Part shown: piece by piece, positions 9,105-17,007 of the stretch | Layout of the letters: each line of letters begins with the position of its first letter | How positions within the stretch are numbered: the first letter of the stretch is position 1 | NCBI RefSeq assembly: GCF_006385685.1 | Contig: NZ_VFRP01000001.1 | Location: 186,001 to 250,000 of the forward strand | Direction of reading: 5' to 3' | Origin: Amaricoccus solimangrovi | GTDB taxonomy: Bacteria; Pseudomonadota; Alphaproteobacteria; Rhodobacterales; Rhodobacteraceae | Length of the DNA: 64,000 nucleotides | The notes under the pieces: model-generated | Databases searched by the model: none | What the model was told of the DNA's origin: nothing | Seen by the model: only the letters and a program-made list of their open reading frames with translations | Program-made: the position numbers and the translations under genes

Positions 9105-9310
9105 CGAAGGAGCCGAAGGTCGGCGAAAGGGTCGCCTGGAACACGAGCCAGGGCGAGACCCGGGGCACGGTCGAGAAGAAGCAGACCAGCCGGACCCGGA
9201 TCAAGGGCCATGACGTCGTGGCTTCGGAGGAGGATCCCCGCTACATTGTCCGAAGCGAAAGATCGGGCGAGAAGGCCGCGCACAGGCCGGAGGCGCTGAG
9301 AAAGGCCTGA
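9101..9310 (+). CDS. DUF2945 (hypervirulence-associated Tudor-like) protein
   Basis: A 69-residue protein matching the DUF2945 layout: GERVAWNTSQGETRGTVEKK at the start (an SH3/Tudor-like barrel), then a 'KGH...ASEEDPRYIVRSE' strand pair and the terminal GEKAAHRPEALRK. The molecular function is unknown; related small proteins are frequently listed among bacterial stress-induced genes. It overlaps the upstream gene by four bases and probably shares its promoter. Confidence 0.85.
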   Translation: MTKEPKVGERVAWNTSQGETRGTVEKKQTSRTRIKGHDVVASEEDPRYIVRSERSGEKAAHRPEALRKA

Positions 9311-9338
9311 GCGCGCGGGACGGGGAGCGGGACGGAGC

Positions 9339-9581
9339 ATGACGCTCGCGCAGGTGACCGCCGTTTTCGGATGGATGACGGTGATCAACCTCGCCGTCTA
9401 CGCCTTCGCGGCCGCCTGCGTGATCCTCGGCGGCGACCGCCTCGCCGCGTTCCAGTCCCGCCTCATGGGCGTACCGCCCTCGGACTGGCCGCGGCTCTAC
9501 GTCGATTATCTCGGCCGCTACAAGATCGCGATCATGGTGTTCAACCTCGCCCCCTGGCTGGCGCTCCGGATCGTCGGTTAG
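9339..9581 (+). CDS. DUF6868-like small membrane protein
   Basis: An 80-residue protein with two hydrophobic segments, about residues 5-28 and 62-78. Between them is a polar stretch with the pattern 'SRLMGVPPSDWPRLYVDYL' and then YKIAIMVFNLAPWLAL, as in small two-span proteins of the DUF6868 family. The function is unknown. GGGACGGAGC precedes the ATG at 9339. It follows the DUF2945 gene by 28 bases and may share its transcript. Confidence 0.75.
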   Translation: MTLAQVTAVFGWMTVINLAVYAFAAACVILGGDRLAAFQSRLMGVPPSDWPRLYVDYLGRYKIAIMVFNLAPWLALRIVG

Positions 9582-9665
9582 GCGAGGGACGATTTTGGCC
9601 GCCGGGAGGCTTCCGGCCGCGCCGCGGGCCGCCTATCTGAGGGCGGAACAGGCGGAGGGCGGGCG

Positions 9666-10097
9666 ATGACGAAACTGACGTGCCTCGAATGCGGACAGGT
9701 GAACCGGGTGCCCGACGCGCGGCTCGGCGCCGGTCCGAAATGCGGAACCTGCGGCACGCCGCTTCTCGACGGCAAGGCGCGGGCGATCGATCCCGCGATC
9801 CTCGACAAGGCCACGCGCAACGACGACCTGCCGCTCGTCGTCGATTTCTGGGCCTCCTGGTGCGGGCCCTGCCGGATGATGGCGCCGGAATTCGCGAAGG
9901 CCGCCGCCACGCTCCGCGCGAGCGCGCGCTTCGCCAAGCTCGATACCGAGGCGCATCCGGCGGTCTCGGCCCGCTTCGGCATCCGGGGCATCCCGCTCCT
10001 GATCGCCTTCCGGGGCGGGAGGGAGGCGGGGCGCCAGGCGGGCGCGCAGCCCGCTTCGGGGATCGAATCCTTCGTGCGCGGGGTGGCCGGGGCGTGA
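9666..10097 (+). CDS. trxC: Thioredoxin 2 (zinc-containing)
   Basis: A cytoplasmic disulfide reductase of 143 residues. The N-terminal zinc finger uses C6, C9, C26 and C29 (CLEC...CGTC), which distinguishes TrxC from TrxA. The thioredoxin fold carries the active site W-C66-G-P-C69 in DFWASWCGPCRMM and the cis-proline segment RGIPLLIAF. TrxC proteins are commonly part of oxidative-stress responses; no OxyR-type site could be identified by eye. A GGAGGGCGGGCG ribosome site precedes the ATG at 9666. Confidence 0.95.
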   Translation: MTKLTCLECGQVNRVPDARLGAGPKCGTCGTPLLDGKARAIDPAILDKATRNDDLPLVVDFWASWCGPCRMMAPEFAKAAATLRASARFAKLDTEAHPAVSARFGIRGIPLLIAFRGGREAGRQAGAQPASGIESFVRGVAGA

Positions 10098-10224
10098 CGC
10101 CGCGCCCCCGGTGGGTGGATCGGGCGATCCTTCGCTGTTATCGTGAAGGTCCGGGCGGCGGTGACGGCTGGCGTTTTCAGGCCCCGCGCCGCCTTGACCC
10201 GAGGGTTAAGAGGGGGAGTCTGAC

Positions 10225-10611
10225 ATGGCCGGATTTGCGCGGAAAACGGTTGGCGCGGCGCTGCTGCTCGCCTCGCTGGCGGGCGGCGCCCTGGCGCGGG
10301 ACGCCAGTTGGCCGATGAGCCCGGACCAGGTCCTGCTCGACAATTCCTCCGACCGCGAACTGGTCTATTCGGTCCGCGCGCCCGGCGGCGGCTGGGCGGA
10401 TTTCCGGATCGGCGCCGGGAAATCGGTGATCGTCAGCTGCCGCGGCTGCTACTCGGCCATCTTCAACTTCTCGATCAAGTCCGAGACCAAGACGATGAAT
10501 TACGACTTCGTCGGCGGCCGCCACTACCGCATCTTCTGGAACACCTCCGCCGACGCCTGGGACGTCGGCCGCGTTCTCGAATACTGGGATACCGGCAGCT
10601 TCTTCGAATAA
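10225..10611 (+). CDS. Small secreted protein of unknown function
   Basis: A 128-residue protein with a typical Sec signal peptide: a charged start MAGFARK, a hydrophobic core, and ALA at 22-24 as a likely cleavage site. The mature part has a C72-x2-C75 pair (SCRGC) and aromatic-rich beta-like segments (GGRHYRIFW, LEYWDTGSFFE). The length suggests a small periplasmic domain. The ribosome site is GAGGGGGAGTC before the ATG. I do not recognise the family. Confidence 0.7.
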   Translation: MAGFARKTVGAALLLASLAGGALARDASWPMSPDQVLLDNSSDRELVYSVRAPGGGWADFRIGAGKSVIVSCRGCYSAIFNFSIKSETKTMNYDFVGGRHYRIFWNTSADAWDVGRVLEYWDTGSFFE

Positions 10612-10694
10612 GGGGGCAGGTGGATCGGGGCGCGGCGCCACTGGGGCTTCGGAGTCTGGGGGGAGATTCATCAACGCCGCCGACGCCGCGCGCC

Positions 10695-10989
10695 ATGTTG
10701 CCTTATCGCCGCGCCGCCGTTCCCGGAGCCATCTGCTCCTTCACCGCCGTGCTGGCGGACCAGCGGTCGCGGGCGCGGCCCGTGGCAGCGGCGTTACCGG
10801 GAACACCCGAGCCGCGACGGCGAGGATTGGCGGCGGCATGTCGAATATTGCTGGATCAACCCCGTGAAGCACGGCCCTGTCCGCCGCGTCGCCGACTGGC
10901 CGCGGTCGTCGTTCCACCGCGACGTCCGGCGCGGCCTGGTGCCGGAGGATTGGGCCGGCGAGATCCCGGAGGGCGATTTCGGAGAGTAG
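10695..10989 (+). pseudogene. REP-associated tyrosine transposase (RayT) remnant with internal deletion
   Basis: The first part (ATG at 10695) reads MLPYRRAAVPGA and SFTAVLADQR, the normal RayT N-terminus. In another frame, from about 10770, it reads PWQRRYREHPSRDGEDWRRH and then HVEY, INPVKHG and VADWPRSSFHRDVRRG up to TAG at 10987. This is the RayT C-terminus with its NPVKHG signature. The N-terminal part is in frame 3 and the C-terminal part in frame 1. The roughly 60-80 residues that normally join them, including the His-x-His (HUH) motif, are absent. It cannot make active transposase. It is flanked downstream by two inverted REP copies. Confidence 0.85.
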
Positions 10990-11010
10990 GGTGGGCAATC
11001 CGCCCACCCT
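10986..11010 (+). repeat. REP palindrome, copy A
   Basis: It begins with the foot GTAG and then AGGGTGGGC and GCCCACCCT pair as a 9-bp stem around AATCC. The TAG of the foot is the stop codon of the rayT remnant. It forms an inverted pair with copy B at 11030-11052. Confidence 0.85.
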
Positions 11011-11029
11011 GGCATGGAGTGTCGGAAGC

Positions 11030-11052
11030 GGTGGGCAGATTGCTCACCCTAC
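11030..11052 (-). repeat. REP palindrome, copy B (inverted)
   Basis: Read on the minus strand it starts GTAGGGTGAGCAATC and ends TGCCCACC, differing from copy A at a few bases. Together with copy A it forms a BIME-like pair next to the broken RayT gene. The end of the HEPN gene lies 5 bases further on, so it also marks the edge of the AT-rich cassette. Confidence 0.8.
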
Positions 11053-11057
11053 TCTTG

Positions 11058-11519
11058 CTAACGCGTCGCATCGATAAGAGCGTCCACAACGATTTTTGCA
11101 TCAAAGAATCTCTGTTGCAGAGTGGAGCTACCGATGCCCATTGTTCCTCCGTGGGCCACAGAGTTTCTGACACTGTAGATCGACTTGAGCGACTCGCTTG
11201 CCGCCTCATTCGACTGTATCGCGCGCTCGAAACGCGCCTTCCATTCACCATCGAAGCGTTCGAGGAGCGATCCAATTGCAGCACAGTCGTAGTTTGTACC
11301 ACGCTTGAAATGAGATTTTATAAAGGCTAGAACTTGTGGCTGCGCACGGTTGCGAAGCCGTTCTAAAACAACAATTTCCACCGACCTCTCTACAAACCCG
11401 CAAATCAGAACAGCTGCGAATTTACGAAGGGTTGCCTTCTGCTCATCATCTGGTCTTCCAGTACAAACTTCTCGCACGAATTTGTTGAGTTCTTGGTAAC
11501 GATTATCTATCTGTAGCAT
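11058..11519 (-). CDS. HEPN-domain protein (RiboL-PSP-like), partner of DUF262
   Basis: A 153-residue, mainly helical protein. It carries the HEPN ribonuclease signature R118-N119-x3-H123 (YSVRNSVAHGG) near its C-terminus. An early helix (KFAAVLICGFVERSVEIVVL) resembles the RiboL-PSP HEPN group. Such proteins are RNases or toxin-like effectors in many defence systems. The start codon follows the DUF262 stop with no gap (TAG then ATG), so the two are one unit. The pair has far lower GC than its neighbours, which points to transfer. RNase activity is inference from the motif. Confidence 0.7.
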   Translation of the reverse strand: MLQIDNRYQELNKFVREVCTGRPDDEQKATLRKFAAVLICGFVERSVEIVVLERLRNRAQPQVLAFIKSHFKRGTNYDCAAIGSLLERFDGEWKARFERAIQSNEAASESLKSIYSVRNSVAHGGTMGIGSSTLQQRFFDAKIVVDALIDATR

Positions 11520-12629
11520 CTATGAAGCATCGATCGCCTGCGAAGCTACTTCTAATCTCTTTTGGACGCTTTCCTCGTCAGAAGTTGCTCTCTCCCACCC
11601 TTCTCGGAACCTTGCGTCTTTCATAAGAGAGTTGTAAGCACTTCGGACTTGATCAACACTTAGGTCTTCGCCCGCTGCAAGATGGCGAGCAAGCGCTGCC
11701 ATGAACCCATCCAGCACAGCGGCATTGAGCGTTCGAACCGGACGGAAGGCGGATTGGCCCAAGGCATCCCAAGAAAGTTGCACTGTACGCTTAAATATTT
11801 TTGCAAGACGGTCGAGATCTTTGTCCGAAGATTTGTTCATCTTTTCGGAAAACTTTGTTAGAAAAGTGGCCATCGGGCGCTCGTATTTGTCACCATCTTC
11901 AGAAAGAGCCAGAACGCGGATTATGAGTTCTTGATCTTTTGCTCGGCCGCTTTCCGGTCCATATATGTGGCGCCAAGAGGGATCTTTGTTCAACGCCACG
12001 GTCAGGTCCGTGAATTTCCCGGAGGTGATGCAGTTCCTTATCTCTTGAGGTGATAGTCTAATACCTCCAGAGTTAACCCTCTCAAATACAAAATGGATGC
12101 TATCAACATCATCCTTAGGACTTTTCTGGCTAAATATTATTGTATGAATAATCGAGTCGTCGAGTCGAAGCTGATCATCTGCATCGAGTTCATCGTAAGC
12201 TAAGCCATTCCACGGCTCACGAACTCCCGTTAGCCTGAACTTAGATTCCCCAAAAAGTCCATTGTAGTAGGCTTGCAGGCTCTTTAGCCGCTGTTGGCCG
12301 TCGATCACTAGATGCTTGCTATCCTCTGTCCTCTTGTAAAGGAATATCCCAGGCACGGGCAGTCCGAGCAGCAGTGACTCTATAAAGCGGGATGCATGCG
12401 TCCTGGACCAGACAAACTTTCTTTGAAACGGTGGAACAATAAATGCGCCCTGATTCATCCGTTTTACTAACGTATCTACCGTATAATCTGCCCCATAGCT
12501 GTCTATCTGGTATCTTTTTTTCGAAAGAGGTTCGGATTCTGTCTCGTCATCAACCCCCTCCGCAAGACTGAGATCGGTGTCATCTTCCGATGGCAGCTGG
12601 TCGTTATGGGCGCTGTTGTCATGTGCCAT
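11520..12629 (-). CDS. DUF262 (ParB/Srx-fold, GmrS-like) protein without DUF1524
   Basis: A 369-residue protein with the canonical DUF262 motifs: VPPFQRKFVW (65-74), PVPGIFLYK (91-99), IDGQQRLKSL (109-118) and FERVNSGGIRLSPQEIRNC (182-200). In known systems DUF262 is a nucleotide-dependent domain, as in the GmrSD type IV restriction enzymes, where a DUF1524 HNH nuclease follows. Here no HNH motif is seen after residue 210 and the next gene encodes a HEPN protein. The first 40 residues are acidic and probably disordered. The start at 12629 lies four bases after the ettA stop with no good ribosome site, so translation may be coupled to ettA. A hand count of 11761-11820 gives 25 G+C in 60 bases. 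Confidence 0.85.
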   Translation of the reverse strand: MAHDNSAHNDQLPSEDDTDLSLAEGVDDETESEPLSKKRYQIDSYGADYTVDTLVKRMNQGAFIVPPFQRKFVWSRTHASRFIESLLLGLPVPGIFLYKRTEDSKHLVIDGQQRLKSLQAYYNGLFGESKFRLTGVREPWNGLAYDELDADDQLRLDDSIIHTIIFSQKSPKDDVDSIHFVFERVNSGGIRLSPQEIRNCITSGKFTDLTVALNKDPSWRHIYGPESGRAKDQELIIRVLALSEDGDKYERPMATFLTKFSEKMNKSSDKDLDRLAKIFKRTVQLSWDALGQSAFRPVRTLNAAVLDGFMAALARHLAAGEDLSVDQVRSAYNSLMKDARFREGWERATSDEESVQKRLEVASQAIDAS

Positions 12630-12633
12630 CGAT

Positions 12634-14301
12634 TTACCGCGCGAACTTCTTGTACTTGATCCGCTTCGGCTCCACCGCGTCCGGCCCCAGCCGCCGGATC
12701 TTGTCCGCCTCGTAATCCTCGAAATTCCCCTCGAACCACTCGACATGCGCGTCGCCCTCGAAGGCGAGCATGTGGGTGCAGATGCGGTCCAGAAAGAACC
12801 GGTCGTGCGAGATCACCACGGCGCAGCCGGCGAAATCCACCAGCGCGTCCTCGAGCGCGCGCAAGGTCTCCACGTCGAGGTCGTTGGTCGGCTCGTCGAG
12901 CAGCAGCACGTTGCCGCCGGCGCGCAGCAGCTTCGCGAGGTGGACGCGGTTGCGCTCGCCGCCCGAGAGCATGCCGACCTTCTTCTGCTGGTCGGAGCCC
13001 TTGAAGTTGAAGGCCGAGCAATAGGCGCGGGAGTTCATCTCGGCGTCGCCGAGCTTCACCACGTCGAGCCCGTCGGAGATCTCCTCCCAGACGGTCTTCG
13101 CGGGGTCGAGCGCGTCGCGCGACTGGTCGACGTAGGAGAGCTGCACGCTCTCGCCGTATTCGATCGCGCCGGCGTCGGGCTGCTCCTGACCGGTCAGCAT
13201 CCGGAAGAGCGTGGTCTTGCCGGCGCCGTTAGGGCCGATCACGCCGACGATGCCGCCCGGGGGGAGCTTGAAGGTGAGGTCCGAGATGAGTTCGCGGTCG
13301 CCGTAGTGCTTCTCGATCCCCTCGACCGAGATCACGTTCTGCCCGAGCCGGGGGCCGTTCGGGATCACGATCTGCGCGGTGGTGATCTTCTCGCGCTCGG
13401 ATTTCGAGGCGAGGTCGTTATAGGCGTTGACGCGGGCTTTCTGCTTCGCCTGGCGCGCCTTGGCGCCCTGGCGGATCCATTCGAGCTCGCGGGCGAGCGT
13501 CTTCTGCCGCGCCTTGTCCTCGCGCGCCTCCTGCTCGAGGCGCTTGGCCTTCTGCTCGAGCCAGGCGGAATAGTTGCCCTCGTAGGGGATGCCGCGGCCC
13601 CGGTCGAGCTCGAGGATCCAGCCGGTGATGTCGTCGAGGAAGTAGCGGTCGTGGGTGACGATCAGGATCGTGCCCTTGTACTCGATCAGGTGCTTCTGCA
13701 GCCAGGCGATGGTCTCGGCGTCGAGGTGGTTCGTCGGCTCGTCGAGCAGCAGTACGTCGGGGTTCTCGAGCAGGAGCTTGCAGAGCGCGACCCGGCGCTT
13801 CTCGCCGCCCGAGAGCGAGTCGACCTGCGCGTCGTCCGGCGGGCAGCGCAGCGCCTCCATCGCGATGTCGACCTGGGAGTCGAGATCCCAGAGGTTCTGC
13901 GCGTCGATCTGGTCCTGAAGGGCGGTCATCTCCTCCATGAGCTCGTCCGAGTAATCCTCGGCGACCTTCATCGCGACCTCGTTGTAGCGCTCGATCAGGC
14001 CGCGCTTGGCGGCGACGCCCTCCATCACGTTGCCGCGCACGTCGAGCGCGGGGTCGAGTTCGGGCTCCTGCGGCAGATAGCCGACATGGACGCCCTTCGC
14101 CGCCCAGGCCTCGCCCTGGAAGTCCTTGTCCTGGCCCGACATGATCCGGAGCAGCGAGGACTTGCCCGAGCCGTTGACGCCGACGACGCCGATCTTGACG
14201 CCGGGCAGGAAGGAGAGGCGGATGTTCTCGAACACCTTCTTGCCGCCCGGATAGGCTTTCGTCAGCCCGTCCATGTGGAAGACGTATTGCGGCGTGGCCA
14301 T
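12634..14301 (-). CDS. ettA: Energy-dependent translational throttle protein EttA (ABC-F)
   Basis: A soluble ABC-F ATPase of 555 residues, the same length as E. coli EttA. It binds the ribosomal E site and gates the first elongation steps according to ATP/ADP. Two ATPase cassettes are present: Walker [10 protein letters not shown] with [12 protein letters not shown], and GPNGAGKTT with [15 protein letters not shown]. They are joined by the charged linker with the arm region. It starts [13 protein letters not shown] and ends RIKYKKFAR, so it is complete despite the foreign cassette four bases after its stop. The promoter should lie in the 273-base divergent region shared with hemB. Confidence 0.96.
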   Translation of the reverse strand: MATPQYVFHMDGLTKAYPGGKKVFENIRLSFLPGVKIGVVGVNGSGKSSLLRIMSGQDKDFQGEAWAAKGVHVGYLPQEPELDPALDVRGNVMEGVAAKRGLIERYNEVAMKVAEDYSDELMEEMTALQDQIDAQNLWDLDSQVDIAMEALRCPPDDAQVDSLSGGEKRRVALCKLLLENPDVLLLDEPTNHLDAETIAWLQKHLIEYKGTILIVTHDRYFLDDITGWILELDRGRGIPYEGNYSAWLEQKAKRLEQEAREDKARQKTLARELEWIRQGAKARQAKQKARVNAYNDLASKSEREKITTAQIVIPNGPRLGQNVISVEGIEKHYGDRELISDLTFKLPPGGIVGVIGPNGAGKTTLFRMLTGQEQPDAGAIEYGESVQLSYVDQSRDALDPAKTVWEEISDGLDVVKLGDAEMNSRAYCSAFNFKGSDQQKKVGMLSGGERNRVHLAKLLRAGGNVLLLDEPTNDLDVETLRALEDALVDFAGCAVVISHDRFFLDRICTHMLAFEGDAHVEWFEGNFEDYEADKIRRLGPDAVEPKRIKYKKFAR

Positions 14302-14574
14302 GGCGGGATTCCTCGGTGGCAAGAGTCGCGGGGTCCGAGGGATGTAGCGGTTCGGGCCACCGGGTGCAATCGAGGGCGCGGCGGCGGGCTCCGCCACGGG
14401 CGGAGTTTCCGAAGCGCGCCGCGGGCGCGGCGCCGGCCAGCGGCGCGGCGGGGGACGCGGCGCCCCCGCCCGGAGGGCCAGCCTCCACCTTCGGGTACGG
14501 GCCGGCGCGGCCTTGAGGCTCGGGGCGCGGCGTGGCAAACCCGGGCCCGCCCGGAGCCTCGCAGGAGACATGAG

Positions 14575-15576
14575 ATGACCCCGCTCGCCGCGCCCTTTCC
14601 GCATGGCCGTCCGCGCCGGTTGCGCCGCGCCCCCTGGATCCGCGATCTCGTCGCCGAGCACCGGCTGACGGCGAAGGACCTGATCTGGCCCATCTTCGTG
14701 CGCGAGGGCGTCGATCTCGAGGAGCCGGTGGCCTCGCTCCCCGGCGTGTCGCGGCTCTCGGTGGATCGGGCGGCGCGGGCGGCCGAGCAGGCGGCGGAGC
14801 TCGGCATCCCCTGCGTCGCGCTCTTTCCCTATACCGAGGCGGCGGACAAGAATCCCGAGGCGACCGAGGCCTGGAACCCGGAGAACCTCGTCAACCGCGC
14901 GACGCGCGCGATCAAGGCGGCGGTGCCCGAGGTCGGCGTGCTGCTCGACGTGGCGCTCGATCCCTACAATTCGGACGGGCATGACGGGCTGGTGCGCGAC
15001 GGGGTGATCCGGAACGACGAGACGCTGATCGCGCTCGGCAAGATGGCGCTGGCCCAGGCCGAGGCGGGGGCGGACATCCTCGGGCCCTCGGACATGATGG
15101 ACGGGCGCGTCGGCTACATCCGCCAGCTGCTCGAGGAGCAGGAGTTCCAGGACACGCTCATCATGTCCTACGCGGCGAAATACGCCTCCTGCTTCTACGG
15201 ACCGTTCCGCGACGCGGTCGGCGCCACCGGCGCGCTCGGCGCCGGGGACAAGAAGACCTACCAGATGGATCCGGCGAATGGCGACGAGGCGCTCCGCGAG
15301 GTCGCGATCGATCTCGCCGAGGGCGCGGACATGGTGATGGTGAAGCCCGGCATGCCCTATCTCGACGTGATCGCGCGGGTGAAGGCGGAGTTCCGGGTGC
15401 CGACCTACGCCTATCAGGTCTCGGGCGAATACGCGATGCTCCAGGCGGCGGCGCTGAACGGCTGGCTCGACGGGGACAGGGCGGCGGTCGAGAGCCTCCT
15501 CGCCTTCAAGCGCGCCGGCTGCGACGGCATCCTCACCTATCTCGCGCCGCGCGTCGCCGGGTTGATCGCGGGTTGA
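14575..15576 (+). CDS. hemB: Delta-aminolevulinic acid dehydratase (porphobilinogen synthase)
   Basis: Condenses two 5-aminolevulinate molecules to porphobilinogen in tetrapyrrole synthesis. A 333-residue protein with active-site lysines K202 (SYAAKYAS) and K257 (MVKPGMPY). Where zinc enzymes have the Cys cluster, this protein reads D125-V-A-L-D129-P-Y-N-S-D-G-H-D137. It is therefore of the zinc-independent type known from Rhodobacter. The start is ATG at 14575 after GCAGGAGAC; the earlier ATG at 14570 runs into a stop at once. A much longer in-frame extension upstream is antisense to ettA and not coding. Confidence 0.96.
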   Translation: MTPLAAPFPHGRPRRLRRAPWIRDLVAEHRLTAKDLIWPIFVREGVDLEEPVASLPGVSRLSVDRAARAAEQAAELGIPCVALFPYTEAADKNPEATEAWNPENLVNRATRAIKAAVPEVGVLLDVALDPYNSDGHDGLVRDGVIRNDETLIALGKMALAQAEAGADILGPSDMMDGRVGYIRQLLEEQEFQDTLIMSYAAKYASCFYGPFRDAVGATGALGAGDKKTYQMDPANGDEALREVAIDLAEGADMVMVKPGMPYLDVIARVKAEFRVPTYAYQVSGEYAMLQAAALNGWLDGDRAAVESLLAFKRAGCDGILTYLAPRVAGLIAG

Positions 15577-15712
15577 TCGCGGGCCGAGGCGGTTTTTCCG
15601 CGGGCCGCCGGCATGAGCCCGCTTGGCCCGCTCGCGGGTTTCGTCTAGTGTTTCGCCTCGGGAAACCGGCGTGCGACCGGTGAGGCCGAGGCCCGAGCAG
15701 AAGGATCCCTGC

Positions 15713-16270
15713 ATGACGTCGCTAACGAGACGCGGCTTTCTCGCGGTGGGCGGGGTCGCCCTCGCCGCCTGCACCTCGCGGACGCCCGAGGACGCGGCCG
15801 AGCGCCGCCAGGCGCTGAACGCCGAGATCGAGGCGGCGCGCCAGCAGCTCCTCGGGATCCGGGGGGCGCCCGAACTCATCGCCGCCGCGCAGGGCGTGCT
15901 GATCATTCCGAACGTGCGCCAGGTCGGTTTCTTCGCCAGCGGCGCCTATGGCGAGGGGGCGCTCTTCATCGGCCCGGCGATCGTCGAATACTATTCGCTG
16001 TCGCTCGCCTCGGTCGGCTTCACCTTCGGCGCGGCCGCCTACAACCAGGCGCTCTTCTTCATGACGAGCCAGGCGCTGCAGGATTTCCGCCTCGCCGACG
16101 GCTGGCAGCTCGGCGCGGGCGTGCAGGTCGTGGGCGGCGAGGATGGCGTGTCGGCGGGGGTCACCACGACCCGGATCAACCGTCCGATCCAGGAACTGGT
16201 CTTCGGTCAGCGCGGCCTGATCGCCGACGCGAGCTTCGCCGGGGCGAAGTACAACCGCATCGTGCGCTGA
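15713..16270 (+). CDS. SYLF/Ysc84-like lipoprotein
   Basis: A 185-residue protein with a twin-arginine-like start ([10 protein letters not shown]) and a lipobox LAAC at residues 17-20, so it is probably exported and lipid-anchored. The body has the Ysc84 (SYLF) pattern: an [19 protein letters not shown] strand, a glycine-rich GAYGEGALF, and a long segment ending [20 protein letters not shown]. Eukaryotic SYLF domains bind lipids; bacterial members are periplasmic or outer-membrane proteins of unknown role. ATG at 15713 is chosen because the signal sequence begins there; the upstream frame is arginine-rich noise. Confidence 0.85.
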   Translation: MTSLTRRGFLAVGGVALAACTSRTPEDAAERRQALNAEIEAARQQLLGIRGAPELIAAAQGVLIIPNVRQVGFFASGAYGEGALFIGPAIVEYYSLSLASVGFTFGAAAYNQALFFMTSQALQDFRLADGWQLGAGVQVVGGEDGVSAGVTTTRINRPIQELVFGQRGLIADASFAGAKYNRIVR

Positions 16271-16478
16271 GGGAGGCCCTCCGGGCGGGGGCGCCGCGTC
16301 CGGCGTCGCGCCCGTGGCACGGCTCCGCCCGCGGCGCGCTTCGCGACCTTCGCCCGTGGCACCCGCCGGCTCTTCGCCCGGCCGGCTGGTCCGCCGGAAG
16401 CTCGCTTCTACCCGTGTTTCATATGGGCATGAAATCTATCGGGCAGTCCGCGCAGGCCCGAGGGGCCGGAGCGAGGGG

Positions 16479-16496
16479 CCCCGCCAACAGGCGGGG
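16479..16496. other. Inverted repeat in the 284-base gap between the SYLF and SMR genes
   Basis: CCCCGCC and GGCGGGG pair perfectly around AACA. The surrounding gap (16271-16554) also contains an imperfect direct repeat, CGCCCGTGGCAC, near 16310 and 16352. No reading frame in it looks like a protein. The role is unknown. Confidence 0.4.
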
Positions 16497-16530
16497 AGAA
16501 AAGGGACTCGCGGGCAACGGCCCGCTCCGC

Positions 16531-16549
16531 CGCGTCCCGGAGGGACGCG
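16531..16549 (-). terminator. Hairpin directly after the SMR transporter gene
   Basis: CGCGTCCC and GGGACGCG pair as an 8-bp stem around GGA, starting 6 bases beyond the stop codon at 16555. A T-run is missing, so it is a probable but not certain terminator. Confidence 0.45.
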
Positions 16550-16554
16550 CCCGC

Positions 16555-16887
16555 TCAGTGCCCGACGCTCTTCGAGAGCAGGTTGACGACCAGGATGCCG
16601 GCGATGATGAGGCCGAGGCCGATCATCCCGGGCATGTCGAGCCGCTGCCCGTCGCGCGCCCAGGCGAGCGCCGCGACCAGCACGATGCCGAGGCCCGACC
16701 AGATCGCATAGACGATGCCGGTCGGCAGCGTGCGCACGGTGAGCGATAGCAGATAGATCGCCACCGCGTAGCCGACCAGGCAGAGAAGGCTCGGCAGCGG
16801 ACGGGTGAAGCCGTCCGCGGCGCGCAGGGCGGATGTCGCGACCACCTCGCAGAGGATCGCGAGCCCGAGCATCAGGGCGATGTTCAT
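16555..16887 (-). CDS. Small multidrug resistance (SMR) transporter, EmrE-like
   Basis: A 110-residue inner-membrane protein with four hydrophobic spans, the same length as EmrE. The essential glutamate is at position 14 (LAILCEVVATSALR). The later motifs AYAIW (here VYAIWSGLG) and LGLIIAGILVVNLLS are those of proton-coupled SMR exporters of quaternary ammonium compounds. Distinguishing EmrE from guanidinium exporters (Gdx/SugE) by eye is not safe. The residue region after E14 (TSALRAADGFTR) resembles EmrE more. It stands alone with its own likely promoter at 16910-16939. Confidence 0.9.
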   Translation of the reverse strand: MNIALMLGLAILCEVVATSALRAADGFTRPLPSLLCLVGYAVAIYLLSLTVRTLPTGIVYAIWSGLGIVLVAALAWARDGQRLDMPGMIGLGLIIAGILVVNLLSKSVGH

Positions 16888-16909
16888 GGATAACTCCCGG
16901 TTGCGCGCC

Positions 16910-16939
16910 ATTTTATCAGGGCGGCGGCCCCGGCGGCAA
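16910..16939 (-). promoter_or_regulatory. Possible sigma-70-type promoter for the SMR gene
   Basis: On the minus strand TTGCCG (16939-16934) and TAAAAT (16915-16910) are separated by 18 bases. The start codon is at 16887. The -10 stands out in an otherwise GC-rich stretch. Support is motif only. Confidence 0.4.
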
Positions 16940-17007
16940 GGGCGGGCTGGACTTGGCGCGCCGCCTCGGCGAAGGCTTGGGGGACGGAGCAGAGCAGGCG
17001 GAGGCGC

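Noticed and set aside
10308-11330. 340-codon plus-strand frame running across the secreted-protein gene and the rayT remnant
   Set aside because: Only its short middle part (MLPYRRAAVPG) is meaningful, as the N-terminal piece of the broken rayT; the rest is out of frame with both neighbours.
12577-14574. Plus-strand extension of hemB by several hundred codons opposite ettA
   Set aside because: HemB homology begins at 14575 with a good ribosome site; the upstream part is the antisense of ettA.
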